From Phalacrocorax aristotelis (taxonomy: Eukaryota > Chordata > Aves > Suliformes > Phalacrocoracidae): a DNA stretch of 64,000 bases. The notes under the pieces were generated by a model. It was not told the DNA's origin. It did not search any database and was given only the letters and a program-made list of their open reading frames with translations. Of this stretch, positions 9,018 to 19,100 are shown in pieces. Numbering within the stretch: position 1 is the stretch's first letter; each line of letters opens with the position of its first letter. The translations under genes and the position numbers were made by a program. The stretch is from NCBI RefSeq assembly GCF_949628215.1, contig NW_027441375.1:248001-312000 (forward strand), read 5' to 3'.

Positions 9018-9122
9018 GTAACACCAGAAAAACAAGTAATAACAACAACCACCCCACAAGTTATGACAGAACTTGCAAAAGAAAACCATGAGCAAACACA
9101 TTAGGCTGTAGGCGCTACGGTT

Positions 9123-9594
9123 TTGAGTTTAAAAACATCTGTAGCGTGTGTAGGCATGACAAGAATAGTTAAACCCATAGTAGCTAAGTGTCCAATCTGT
9201 CCTAGAAATAATCCCCTGAACCAAAGGAAACAACCTTTAGGAGTAACAAAACAAAAAATTCTCCCGGAAATTATTAGCAAATTAAGTTCTCTGAGTTACC
9301 CAGACAAAATAGATATAGCAGTATTTGTCAGTGCTGATTGACAAATTTTCTAGATGGCCAGCAGCTTTCTCGTGCTGCACCGACAAAGCTAGAGTAGTAG
9401 TTAAGACGTTGCTGAAAGAAATAATACCAAGATTTAGAGTGCCAACGGGAACGTCCTCTGATAGAGCACCACATTTTTTTGCAGAGGTACTTCAACAAAT
9501 TAATAAAATTTTGGGTAGAAAATGGGACCTGCATACACCCTGGAGACCACAATCAAGTGAAAAATTTCAGAACATGAAGCAAACACTAAACTGA
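9123..9594 (+). pseudogene. pol: Integrase remnant, C-terminus missing
   Basis: The frame 9123-9341 holds the zinc-finger end (CPIC at 9189-9200). A second frame 9325-9594 holds the catalytic core: LIDKFSRWP (first Asp at 9340-9342), SSDRAPHFF (second Asp at 9460-9462) and SSEKFQNMKQT, where the position of the catalytic glutamate appears to be glutamine (9568-9570). The frame ends at 9594, only 65 bases before the polypurine tract, so the C-terminal domain and all of env are absent. Confidence 0.9.
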
Positions 9595-9659
9595 CATAGT
9601 GGAATGTTATTGATCTAGGATGGAAGTATTGAGAAAATTATTATTTCAGAACTTCCAAA

Positions 9660-9668
9660 CAGGGGAAA
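9660..9668 (+). other. Polypurine tract
   Basis: CAGGGGAAA lies directly against the 3' LTR start. Its preservation shows that the env deletion stopped just short of the signals needed for reverse transcription. Confidence 0.75.
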
Positions 9669-10235
9669 TGTAACCAAAGTGATGAAATCAACCAACCAGA
9701 GACGGTGTTCCATTACGGGAACATGGAGCGTACCAATCAGCGCACCTGTCGATCTGCATTTTAGTCCGTAGGCGATCGTTAATGTCAGCAGAACAACAGA
9801 CAACGTGCTTCTGTCAGAAAAGGATGACAAAACGCGGTTTCGCTTAGCGGACTGAGAAAACTAGCCAAGACTGCCAAGAGTAAGAGCCGAGAAGCTAAAA
9901 GGTAATTCCGGCAGGGGGAGATCGCGACCACCGACTCACAGACCACCACCGACCCAAGTAACAGAAGAGAACAACGGAAGAGGACAACCGAGCCTGCGCA
10001 GCAATTTACATACGGAACGAGCAAGTTTGTACCAATCAGCAGACAGGACAATAATGAATATGTATGAATACGTAAAACATTGATCTACAAATTGTACGGG
10101 AAAGGTGCGTGAGGTACGCACGCCAGGAGGAGCGATCCCCCGTGCATCCGGCGCCGCGAATAAAGAATGCCTGCTCTTTAATACTAAATTGGTGTTGAGG
10201 AGTCGTTTCCGATTTTAACGCGTTTTTCGGTAACA
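9669..10235 (+). mobile_element. 3' LTR of ERV copy 1 (567 bp)
   Basis: TGTAACC to GGTAACA, followed by CAGG. It lacks the 11-bp segment of the 5' LTR and keeps an intact AATAAA at 10159-10164. The LTR fragment at 1-432 is of this type. Confidence 0.95.
10159..10164 (+). terminator. LTR poly(A) signal AATAAA
   Basis: Exact AATAAA in the 3' LTR, 71 bases before the LTR end. The equivalent 5' LTR hexamer is AATATA. Confidence 0.7.
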
Positions 10236-10765
10236 CAGGGAGTCAGATCAAGAGAGCCAGAGAACAACAAAACACCGACAGGCTACAGGACAGAGCAGGA
10301 GGAATAAAAAAAAAAAAAAACGGAGCCAGAGCCAGGCAGAGAGAGGCGGAGAAAGAAAAAGGAGCCACAGGCTACAGGACAGAGAGAGGGAGGACTGAAA
10401 AGACGGGGAGGCAGGGAGACACTCAGAGCGAGATGGAGAAAGAAGGTGCGGGGGGGGGGGGGGGCGCAAAAAAAAAAGTAAATTTTGCAGCAGGTAAGGA
10501 AAGAGAGGGGGCCGGGGGAGAGACAGGGAGGGCCCAGGACGCACAAGAGAGGCAACGGGGCCCCAGTGGCCCAGGACTCACCGCGACTCTCGCTCTCAGC
10601 GCTGCTGGCACAATTTAGCCGTTCAGATGCTTCTTTCCCCTCCTCTCCTCCCTGCCTCTTCTGCAGCTCCAGACTCTAGGCCGTCCTCCACCTGAAGAGA
10701 ATACGTGGGTGTCTTACAGCTCTTACCAGATGAGGCTTCCTAGGCACGTAGCCTAGCTCGCCCGT
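10236..10765. repeat. Purine-rich repeat plus flank, second copy (start of block B)
   Basis: Nearly identical to 433-960, with a 15-G run at 10450-10464. It diverges from block A after GCCTAGCTCG. It is the right-hand remainder of the purine-rich array split by the ERV. Confidence 0.85.
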
Positions 10766-11074
10766 GCTGGAGCTGGGGGCAGGCGCACGGGGCAAGGGGG
10801 GCCAGGGGAGGCTGAGGGGGAGCTCTGGTGAGCTGGGGAGTCGGCCATCTTCTGCACCCAGAAGCTGCAGGGGGAAAAGGTCATCATCCTCCTCCTCCTT
10901 TCCCTCTTCCCTTCTATCAGCTCCCGGGTAACTCCTAGGGCTGCCCTCACCCGCTCGCCTTTAGCATACCAGAAGCCTGCCTCGGCGGGTCATTTGAAGC
11001 TTCCCATCCCACCAGCCCCAGTAGTACAGGCACACAAGGAGATACCCCTGCACCCACCAAAGGGGCTCGCTCAC
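10766..11074. other. Block B upstream stretch, weak exon-like signals
   Basis: 10766-10930 resembles 1565-1730 of block A at roughly 80%. On the minus strand a tract CCTTTTCCCCCTGCAG ends near 10866 in both blocks, which would make an acceptor. The following frame is open to a donor-like GTAAGAG near 10724. The proline/serine-rich peptide is not recognised. Confidence 0.3.
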
Positions 11075-11133
11075 CTCGCCGGCAGCCCTAGGCCTCACCC
11101 GACACAGGGAATCGTGTCCGACACACCACCACG
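11075..11133 (-). other. Candidate exon, unidentified
   Basis: The minus-strand acceptor CTCTTGCTGCAG borders 11133. Two alternative donors follow: GTGAGG (exon 11099-11133, 35 nt) or GTGAGC (exon 11075-11133). Using the shorter form, the phase matches the exon at 11166-11229, and the joined frame stays open with VVVCRTRFPVSG. The duplicate is at 58295-58353. Confidence 0.3.
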
Positions 11134-11165
11134 CTGCAGCAAGAGCAGAGGAGGCCTTTCCTTAC

Positions 11166-11229
11166 CAGGAAGCAGCAACGAGCACGGCGGCATCACCTCG
11201 CAGGCACTGCAGCATCGCAGGGCTGTTAC
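11166..11229 (-). other. Candidate exon (64 nt), unidentified
   Basis: The minus-strand acceptor GCTCTCTCCGCAG borders 11229 and the donor GTAAGG occupies 11160-11165. One frame reads NSPAMLQCLRGDAAVLVAAS, which looks like real protein, and continues in phase into the next candidate exon. I could not name the family. The duplicate is at 58386-58449 and identical. A coding exon is possible but unproven. Confidence 0.35.
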
Positions 11230-12200
11230 CTGCGGAGAGAGCAATGGGGATCACAGGGACGCCACCGCGCGTGCGCGGCTCCCGGGCTCAGTACCCAATT
11301 CTGGTCGCTGGGCAGCAGCATTATCTGAATTACTCTTCTCGATTAATACCATCCAGAAACCGTAACTTGGCTGCATCCACAGAGCTTCTATTCCTCTGCA
11401 CCTTTCCCCCTCGCAGCCCCAGCAGCGCCATTCATTGCCTCTGCACCAAACAGCAAAGTGTCTCGAGGGAGGAGAAGCAGCACAGCAAACCTGGGGAACA
11501 AGGTTGGGTTCCCACCCCCGCAGAATAAGCCCCAGGAACTGCTTGTAGGCATGTGGCATCAGGGTTGTGATCGGGTTTTGGTTTGGTTTTCTTTTTTTTT
11601 CCCCCGCCTTCTTTACATAATGTAATAATTGGGGTTGCTTTTCCAAACTACTGAGTTCTGTGGGGATTTTTTGTGCTTTTGCCCTACAAAAAATGGTCAT
11701 TTTCACTTTCGGTTTTGTGCATGAGAATGGTTGGTGGGTGCTTTTAGGTTGTTGTTCCTTCCCCCCACCCCATTTTTTTTTTTCCTTTCCAGCCGCACAA
11801 ATCCAGCTGGAGTTGGCTTTCCCAGAAGCCCCAAGTTGTTTTCTTTCCACCAGAATTCTTCCTGTATTTTCACCCCTCATTGCAGGCCCAGAGTCAAGGG
11901 GTTTGAGGTATTTTTGTGCCCAGGCAGCAGCTCCCAGGCTGCATAAGCAGCCCCACAGGGGGAAGTCCCCGTTTGAGGGAATCGGCCCCAAATTGGGATG
12001 GGAAAGTGAAGAGAAGGAGAAAAAACCCTGAATAACCTGAAAAAGAACACCTACTCCAGCCCACCAAGCACCGGTCACCTTGCCTGACTCACCTCCAGGG
12101 CCCACATCACGCTCGGCTCATCGCTTAGCACCCTCAGATCACAAAAAAAAAAAAAAAGAGTAAAACCCATAATGGAGCCCTATAGCCATCAGTCACACCT
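11230..12200. other. Intronic-looking sequence, no gene seen
   Basis: It contains poly(T) tracts (11590-11600, 11773-11783) and a poly(A) tract near 12140. A 284-codon minus-strand frame spans 11251-12105, but in the near-identical right-hand copy the same frame is broken by a length change in the T tract, so it is not a conserved protein. Confidence 0.5.
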
Positions 12201-12227
12201 TCCCTCCAGTACTACACACAGACTCAC

Positions 12228-12287
12228 CTTCTTACAGCGCTCCCCTGGGCTCTCCTCCGTTGCCCTGCACGACTCATCCATCTGCAC
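12228..12287 (-). other. Candidate exon (60 nt, 20 codons), unidentified
   Basis: The minus-strand acceptor CACTGTTTTTCCAG and donor AAG|GTGAGTC are both close to consensus. The exon is exactly 20 codons and reads VQMDESCRATEESPGERCKK in its open frame. It is the best exon-like segment in block B after 11166-11229. The duplicate is at 59449-59508. No family was recognised, and I could not find a phase-compatible partner with certainty. Confidence 0.35.
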
Positions 12288-13760
12288 CTGGAAAAACAGT
12301 GTTACTGAACAAGTCACCTGGAGGCACAGCAACAGCTTAACCATTCCACAGCTCCTGCGCCCACGTAGGAATACCATCTAGAGCCCAACTACAGCCTGCC
12401 GTTAAAGGAAATGCATTAAATCAAACGTTAAGCCCTCGCACATACAAGCCGGAACAGCAAAAACACGGCACGCTCGCGCACCCAGGGCGCAGCCCGACGG
12501 AGGTCCACGCGCACCTCGCCGGTTTGATGCGGAGCCACCCAGCATCCCTGCGAGCACAGCTGCAGGCGCAACAGCAGTTTCACCTACACCCATCTCGGCA
12601 CGCAGCGCTTCTGTAGCTTTAAGCTGAAAGCCCTACCTTGACGCTTGGCCACACTAGAAGCGAGCCGTAGCTAGGACTCCACAGAAACACAGCAACACAA
12701 ATTGCACACCCACAGCGGCGACAGCCTTGCAACTACTTAGACCAGGAACAACAGAGGAAAGTAAAACGGCTTCATCACCCGCACAGGAAAAGCGGCAGAC
12801 GGAGGCAAAGGGTCAGCATTCATAGCCCTTACAGAACACAGGCGTTCTCTCTCCTTCCATTCCTAAACCCATCCCTTAGGTCTAAATATCGCAGCCCTGC
12901 TGTGGCAATAGCGAGAGCGGGGAACGAGAGCCCTGCCGCCGGCCGTTTGTGCGGCAGGACACAAAAACAGAGGGACATGTTTTGCCACACACAACCCTGA
13001 ATCTCCTGAAAAGTTATGTTTACCAAAAATAGGCATTTGGAACATATTGCCAAAAACAAAACATTCGGCAATAAAACTTTTATGTGTTTGACACCCGCAC
13101 ATTTTTTGGGAACTTGCTATTTGCTTCCTGGTTTTGCTGGTCTTCCCTCAGAAGTTCTACCTGCAGCCAAGTTATTCCCACCCGCCCGACCGGTTCAAGC
13201 ATTCACCTTCCTGGTATTACCAGCACATTGAGACACAGGCGAGGAACTTAACTGCTCTTCTAAAACTATCCAAATGACAATTACAGCCCTGAAAGAGGAG
13301 TGGAAGAGAAGAACAGGAGAGATCAGGCAGCAAAAATGCTCTGCAGGCTGCTGCCAGCCAACACTGCACTCTTTTGTTAAAGCCACCCCGCCCCCCCAAA
13401 TGCAAACAAAAAAACCCCCCATGACTTCATGAAGTGCGTGGGTTTTTTTTCTTTTCAGTAGTCCTTTTGGAGCTCATCCCTGTCTCAGCATCTTGTCTTG
13501 TCAGAGCATGAAGTGCAGATGATCTGTATCCCGATGACATTTGCATGGGATGAATACATTTTCAGAAATAGACCCGATCCGTGAGACTCCTGTCACCTTT
13601 GTGGTTTTAATAATCGTAACTCAATTTTATCGACTGACACACTTGTGAGAAAACTAATTAACTTGAAACGTAGCCTCTCCTCGGGGAAAAAATGTGTTAG
13701 ACACCAAATGAAACCGATTCAGAGCTCCAAACCACGATGGAGCCGATAGAGCTGTTGTGA
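12288..13760. other. Block B sequence without recognisable gene
   Basis: 12525-12579 is homologous to 2010-2065 of block A, after which the two blocks part. The rest shows only short frames, a plus-strand AATAAA near 13071, and AT-rich patches from about 13580 with TTAATTAATTGGTTAATAA near 13775. No RNA gene was seen. Confidence 0.5.
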
Positions 13761-14300
13761 CTTAGTTTGTATGTTTAATTAATTGGTTAATAACTCTTCT
13801 AAGCAGCGCAGAATGAAGAGCTGGACCCAAAGAGGGTGCGCTGCGCTGGATCCAAAAAGCACCCTTCCTCCAGAGACCCGCCTCAGGTGGCGAGTTCGCT
13901 CTGGTGCATGCCGGCCTCCCGAACTTCGGGGTCCGATGTGACCGGACCCCCACCTCCGGGGAGGGTCCTCGTACCCTGCCCAACCCTTGCTTTCCCCTGC
14001 AGCCCCCGATGCCCCCACGCCACCCCCACAAGCAGCCAAACCGGCTTCTGCTTTTGGCCCCCAAACCAGCTCACTTTGGGACCGGTTCTGAGCCAAAAAG
14101 CCCAGCTGCTGAGCCTGTTCTCAAGTCCCAAAAGCGCAGCACTTGACCTCTGCTCCTCAGCCCAAAACCACACCACTTAGTCCCCTCGCTCAGGCCCTCA
14201 AAACGCACGACTCGATCTGTTTCAGGGCCCCGGCGTCAGCCACAGGAGCCTGCTCTCAAGGCCCAGGAACAGAAGAGCTGTGCTCTCCACGCTCAGGGAC
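13761..14300. other. Proline-codon-rich unique stretch, no gene supported
   Basis: CCC/AAA-rich plus strand that keeps several overlapping frames of 80-114 codons open on both strands. The overlap in all frames and the low-complexity peptides argue for compositional openness rather than coding. Confidence 0.4.
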
Positions 14301-15430
14301 CAAACCAGCTGAACCTGGCTGCGTCCCGGCCCCCTCCGCAGTCCCCACGGGCAACGCTCAGGGCCGCGGAGAGCGCAGCCACCCCGCAGCCCTGCACCCC
14401 CACGGCCCACGCGGGCACTGTCGGGGAGGCCTTGGGAACTGAACTGCGCGGGCCCGGCCCCGCACCCCGGCGGGGCAGCCCAGCACCGGCCCGGCAGCGC
14501 TTTCTTCCTGCTCTCGCAGGCCGCGTTTCCCCGGCAGCGCCGGGCCCGCACCCCAACCCCACAGGGGGCCGGGCCCGGCCCGCCTCCAGCAAACCGCGGC
14601 GGCAGCAGCCGGGGTCCCTGCCTGCCTCGCGGGCAAGGGGGGACCCGCCCGGCACCGCAGGAGCCCCCGCCGGGGTCGCCGCCGCCGCCGCCCGACCCCG
14701 ACGAGGAGCAGTCGAGAGCCGGGTGGGGCTGCCCCTACTCCCCGGGGACGGGCACGGGCTCGGCCCCAAAACCCAACCACCGACCCACGACAGCGCTCGG
14801 CCCGGGGCCGCTGCTGCCCGCACCCCGCCGCCCCCCCGGGGGCTCCGCGGACCGGGAGACCCCACAGCCCAAACCCGCCGACCCACAGCGCGCCCGGCCA
14901 TGCGGCTCCTCACCTACCCCCCGGCGCGGCTCCGGCTGCCCCACGGCCCGGCACGGAGCCGAACCCGGCCACCGGACCATCCGCCGACCCCCCCAACCCC
15001 CGGACGCTCCGGGACGGTTCTCGTCCCTTTTCGCTCTGACGCCTCGAGCCGAGCCGGCCCCGCTCCTCCGAGCTACCGGCGGTGCCCGCTCTGCTGCTCG
15101 GGGCCGGGCCCTGTTCTCGCCCGGACGCGAGAAGCCGCTCCGGGGTCTCCTCGGTGCGTCCAGCCCCGTGCCGTGCCGGAGCGGGGAGAGCCGGGTACGA
15201 GCGCGGAGCCCTGGGGCAGGGGTTGCCCCAGTGCCGCCGACGGTGTGTGGGGGGGTGTCGTCGTCCCCCGCCCCACGCGGGGGGCGCACACACGGTACAC
15301 CCGCGGGCAGGGGCATCCCCGGGGAGCCGTGCGGCCGGGCTGCGCCGTAGGAGGGGAAGGTGATGTTGGTTTCCCATTTTCCCCGCAAACTGATCCTCCC
15401 CCCCGGCCCCCCTTTCCCGCGCGTTACAGC
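14301..15430. promoter_or_regulatory. Second CpG island of block B
   Basis: About 1.1 kb of very GC- and CpG-rich DNA, specific to block B. On the minus strand a donor-like GTGAGGAG reads out near 14913 (conserved in the copy near 62133). On the plus side a strong acceptor follows at 15486. This suggests divergent transcription from the island. Long open frames here (up to 338 codons) overlap on both strands and are GC artefacts. The exact sequence near 14912-14930 differs between the two copies (CTACCCCCCG versus CTGCTCTG). Confidence 0.6.
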
Positions 15431-15483
15431 CCGCGAAAAAGCTTTTAACAACCCGATCGACAACACTCCCTTTATCCCTCTTC

Positions 15484-15504
15484 CAGCAGCAGCAGCAGCA
15501 GCAG
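15484..15504. repeat. (CAG)7 microsatellite
   Basis: Seven CAG triplets at the edge of a strong plus-strand splice acceptor. The copy at 62704-62724 has the same length. Confidence 0.9.
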
Positions 15505-15735
15505 CGAGAGATTAAGGCAACTGCAGCAGAGGGGAGGAAGGCAAGGAGAGCCTTTTCAAGCAAGGGCAGGACAAAATGCACGGCGTGGACAGGCACAGGA
15601 GAGGCTGCATTATCTGGAAAGCACAACGCCTGCCCAAGGGCAGAAAATAAGGAACGAATTGTTTCCAAGGAGCTGCAGCAGACGAATCACCTTTTTCTTT
15701 ATTGCACTCCTGCCCTTTGTTATCCAAAGCGATAG
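15487..15735 (+). other. Candidate terminal exon, 82 codons plus stop, unidentified
   Basis: The acceptor CTTTATCCCTCTTCCAG is close to ideal. The frame then runs QQQQQQREIKATAAEGRK and stays open to TAG at 15733-15735; it is identical in the right-hand copy (62707-62955). Lysine- and alanine-rich, no domain recognised. A minus-strand AATAAA (15698-15703) lies inside it, so the locus could instead be the 3' end of a minus-strand transcript. Confidence 0.22.
15698..15703 (-). terminator. AATAAA on minus strand
   Basis: Exact hexamer on the minus strand, about 1 kb downstream of the CpG island at 16215-17073 in that direction, with a GT-rich stretch after it. It may end a short minus-strand transcript; this is inferred from position only. 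Confidence 0.25.
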
Positions 15736-16214
15736 GCTTCACCACCGGGCAGAAAATAGCTGCCTAGATTTACACGGACAACCAGAAACAATCAAGCCAC
15801 CCAGCAAGAAGTTCGCAGCAGAGGTATAACCCATCAGCAGCTAAAACATTTGTTACGCAGGCACAACTAGGCACTAAACAAAGGCTTTCCAACTCTGGAG
15901 GTCTAGAACAGGTAGACATTAGCACAGAAGCACAAGGGGCTCCGTCACACTGCACAAATCTCCCCGTGCCTACACACGCACACGTTCAGAAGTTAGTTAT
16001 CAGAAAACGCCCGACTCAGCCATTTGCCACAGTCACGAGACTCACGACATGACACAAGAGGTGGGCTCAGAGTTTTAAGGCAAGAAATACCTCCCCCACC
16101 CCCCACCAGAGATCTTTCAGGCTCCAGACCTGCCATCTCCCCGCACCAAACGTAACCGGCCAAAGGGTTTCAGGTGACCCAAAACACAGTACACAAAAAT
16201 AACCGGGGAGAGCC
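15736..16214. other. Sequence shared with 2066-2440, no gene seen
   Basis: From 15855 onwards it matches block A; the left part is specific to B. Only short frames. Confidence 0.5.
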
Positions 16215-17073
16215 CTACATTGTGGAAAAGCGAACGATGCCCGACCGGGGCTTCTCTGCGGGGCCCGGCCCCCGCCCCGCCCCCGGCCCGACCCGCACGG
16301 AGATACCCCCCGGCCCGCGCCAGGCCTCACCTCACACGGAGACCCACCCGCTGCCCGAACTCACCCACCAGCGCTCTCCGGCCCCCGGACACGGCCGCGC
16401 TGCTCTCTCAGGCGGCTGCCGCAGGCGAGGCTCGGGCACCGCCAGGCCTCCAGGCGTCCCGAGGGGCTGCCGGACACCGCAGGGGATGGCTGCCGGCGGC
16501 CGGACCGCCGCGGCGCTCCCCGCCCAGCTCCGAGCAGGCTCCGCCGGCCGCGGGCTTCCCACGCCGGGCCGCAGAGGGGCCCCGGCACCGCACAGGGACG
16601 CCTCGCGACCCGGCCGCCACACGCACCGGCCCTTCGGCCGCCACACGCACCGCTCCCGCCCCCGCTCCGACGCGCCGCGCACGCGCCACCGGAAGCCCGA
16701 GCCCCGCGGGGCGGCCCTTAAAGGGCGGCCGGAAGGAGCGGCCCCCACCGGCCCCGCCACCGCGCCCAGCCGGTGAGCGCCAGCGCCCCCTGCTGGCCGG
16801 GCCGCGCTCAGCTCGCGAGGGCGCCGAGGGCCGGGCGGGGCGGGACGCGCCGGCTCGGGGCCAGCGCCTTCTCGGGGCGAGCGGGAAACCCCTGCGGGCC
16901 CCGGTCACGGCCGGGCAGAGCCGCGCGCCCTCCGAGAGCTGCTGAACGCGGCTGCCGCTCGTGACACATACCGAGCCGTCTGCGACGGGAGCGGGCAGAG
17001 GAGGAAGGGGCCGGCGGCCGCGGGGCCTGGCCGCAGGCGGGGGGGGGGGGGGCTGGGGCCCGGGGGGCCGCCC
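16215..17073. promoter_or_regulatory. CpG island of block B (paralogue of 2441-3250)
   Basis: The minus-strand donor GG|GTGAGT is at 16359-16364 and the plus-strand donor CCCAGCCG|GTGAGC near 16770. A plus-strand ATG at about 16486 opens about 95 codons up to that donor, arginine/proline-rich and unrecognised. It is the best candidate promoter of the left half, probably bidirectional. Homology with block A ends at GGGGGCCGCCC near 17073. Confidence 0.65.
16780..16796 (-). promoter_or_regulatory. CTCF-type motif
   Basis: CCAGCGCCCCCTGCTGG, same orientation and same position within the island as 2957-2973. Confidence 0.65.
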
Positions 17074-19100
17074 TGCTGGGTCACTGCCCTGCGCCGCACC
17101 GCGCTGGGGGCTGGGGCCCGACCGGCGCCGGGCGACCGGGGGCAGCCACGAGCAGGGGGCCTGAGCTTAGCCACGGCCTGCAAAACACCCCGAAGCGTGA
17201 GACGCTGCAAGGCCAAGGTGGTCCTTGGCAATGGGGGCGCCTGGGCTCGGCCTCCGCCTTACCTGTCCTGGGTCTGCGTGGCGTTCCAGGGGAATGGTGT
17301 TTTCCTTGTGCGGAAGGTGGGCTGGCCGTTCGGCCGTGCCCCGGCCGTTACCGATCCTGCCAAAGGCGCTCGCACGCTCTGGCCCATTACTGCTGTGGTA
17401 CCGCGCCGTAGCAGAAAGGTGTTGTGTTATCTTACAAAAAGCCTCCTATGGTCAGTTGAAGAAATAACCTCCTTCCGTGGCACTGACTCTTTTTGTACAG
17501 TCCATAGCTGGCTTTCGGCTTTTGTCTTTACAGCATTGTTTGCTTTCTGCCTAGCTTTCTACCTGCTGTGAAACATTTGGATGGTTTTTTCTTGTTGGTT
17601 TTTTTTCCCCCTACTTGCTCCACAACTCCCACACCAACCACCCAGCGCGGCTCGCCTTTCAGCCCCCAGACCGAGGAGCCTTGCCCTGGGACGGCCCTTA
17701 CATGTCAGCAGAGTTGTTCCAGCTCTCACCCTGTCCCTACCCAGCTGAGGACGTCTGTGTCCATGGGAGACACCCAGACACTCCCCCTGCAGCGTGGCAG
17801 TCCCCTGCCCCGTCAGTGAAAACTGCGGCAATATCGGCTAAGTTTAAAAGCGTCGGCAGGAGGTGCAGAATACGTAAATAAAGCGGCGGTTGGCTGCCGG
17901 GTATGGGTGCGATATAAATACCTTTTGTTTACAGGCCTTCGTGCCTATTCAGCGTTGAACGGCACCGCAGCCCACCCACCCCGGGGCTCACGGGGCTCGG
18001 AGAAGGGTCTCTCCAAGGGCACAACCTAAGGCAGCGCAGGAAGCCCAGCTGCCACGCTCCCAGTCGCTACGGGACGCTTGCTTACAGCTACACCGACGAG
18101 GGTACGGATGAGGCTGGAACTAGCAGAAATGCTGACTCTTCTGGCCTTTTATTTGTGGAAGGTACAGCGCGCGAGCCTCGGCGGCTCACAGGAGAAGCGC
18201 GCAGTGCTGCCTAACTCTCATTCTCAGCTCACGTACTACTGCCAAAGCTCCTGCCCTGTGCTGTGCCAGATGCCGGCTGGCGTGAGCACCTGGGCTCCTG
18301 AGGGACCCCCTTGTCCTGAGAGCCAGAGGTACTCACTTCCCTTTGCATGAGGCCTGTAGGAGATATACCCTGCAATTTAAAAAATCCGTATCAAATGTGG
18401 CAGACTCAAAAGAGGGCATTTTTAAAAAGGCAGGTTTGTTTTCTTTTTTAACTTTACGATCTACAGCCTAGCAAAGAGCTCCCTTTCAGTGTCAGTCGCT
18501 TGGCTTTCTCCCCTACTGACGAGGTCCCAGCCTCCCGGTGAGATCTCGCTGGAGATATTCTGAGTTTCCCTCGAGTACGTGGCTGCCCTGGCCCGAGGCC
18601 AGCGAAGAAGCTGACTTTGCCCGTGCCTGAATCAGCAACAGGTCCAGCAGGCGACTTGCAGAGCCCAGGGAACCCTCGTAAAGAGGTTTGGGGGTGGGGC
18701 GCGCCACATCTGCGGCATCGGCCGTGGGAAAGGACCGGCGCAGTAAAACAGGTGGGTGAAACCGCGGTCCGCGCCAATACGTGCTGCTGCCTGGGGCATC
18801 GCTTTGCTGCGGGTCAAGTCAGATGCTCTCTGTAAGAGTCAGTCAGGGTAAAGGCAGCAGCAGATTTCTTTTCTGCTCATTTTAACAAAGGCTGGACGGA
18901 GCCCATAGAGGAAGGCACTACGCGTCTTGCTGGGTTGGTTTCCCTGCCTTCTCGTAAGCTGTCGCGGAAACTTGCACGAGCAAAGCCTGTGCAAGCTGAT
19001 GACAGCCACACACGGTTGAAGAGGGAGCAGACGGTGAGAGCAGAGGTGTGCGCTCAGGCTGTGCGCTGGAAGCTAATGCTAATGCTGCAAAATAAAGAGT
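17074..19100. other. Single-copy region, no gene supported
   Basis: Not repeated elsewhere in the window. The longest frames are 107-124 codons (for example plus 17197-17571) and show no recognisable domain. Plus-strand AATAAA occurs near 17877 and 19092. No tRNA or other RNA gene was seen. Confidence 0.45.

Larger units (their letters stand above)
4643..10235 (+). mobile_element. Class I (gamma-like) endogenous retrovirus, copy 1, env-less and defective
   Basis: A 5.6-kb provirus with two LTRs (TGTAAC...GGTAACA), a primer-binding-like site, gag and pol remnants in normal order, and a purine tract abutting the 3' LTR. CAGG lies directly before the 5' LTR and directly after the 3' LTR, consistent with a 4-bp target-site duplication. 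Every gene is broken by stops and frameshifts. The nucleocapsid part of gag, the integrase C-terminus and env are absent. The gag matrix and capsid, and the RT connection and integrase core motifs, are of class I type. The same insertion, with the same breaks, is at 51823-57446. Confidence 0.95.

Noticed and set aside
9595-9668. Search for env
   Set aside because: Only 65-74 bases lie between integrase and the 3' LTR; there is no surface or transmembrane protein sequence.
11251-12105. 284-codon minus-strand frame
   Set aside because: In the nearly identical right-hand copy the frame is split by a T-tract length change, and it runs through poly(T)/poly(A) tracts.
13070-13076. AATAAA on the plus strand as a gene end
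   Set aside because: No upstream coding or spliced structure that would end here; the hexamer is common by chance in AT-richer sequence.
14293-15668. Long frames (up to 338 codons) in the CpG island
   Set aside because: Open on both strands at once with proline/arginine/glycine-rich peptides; explained by GC content.
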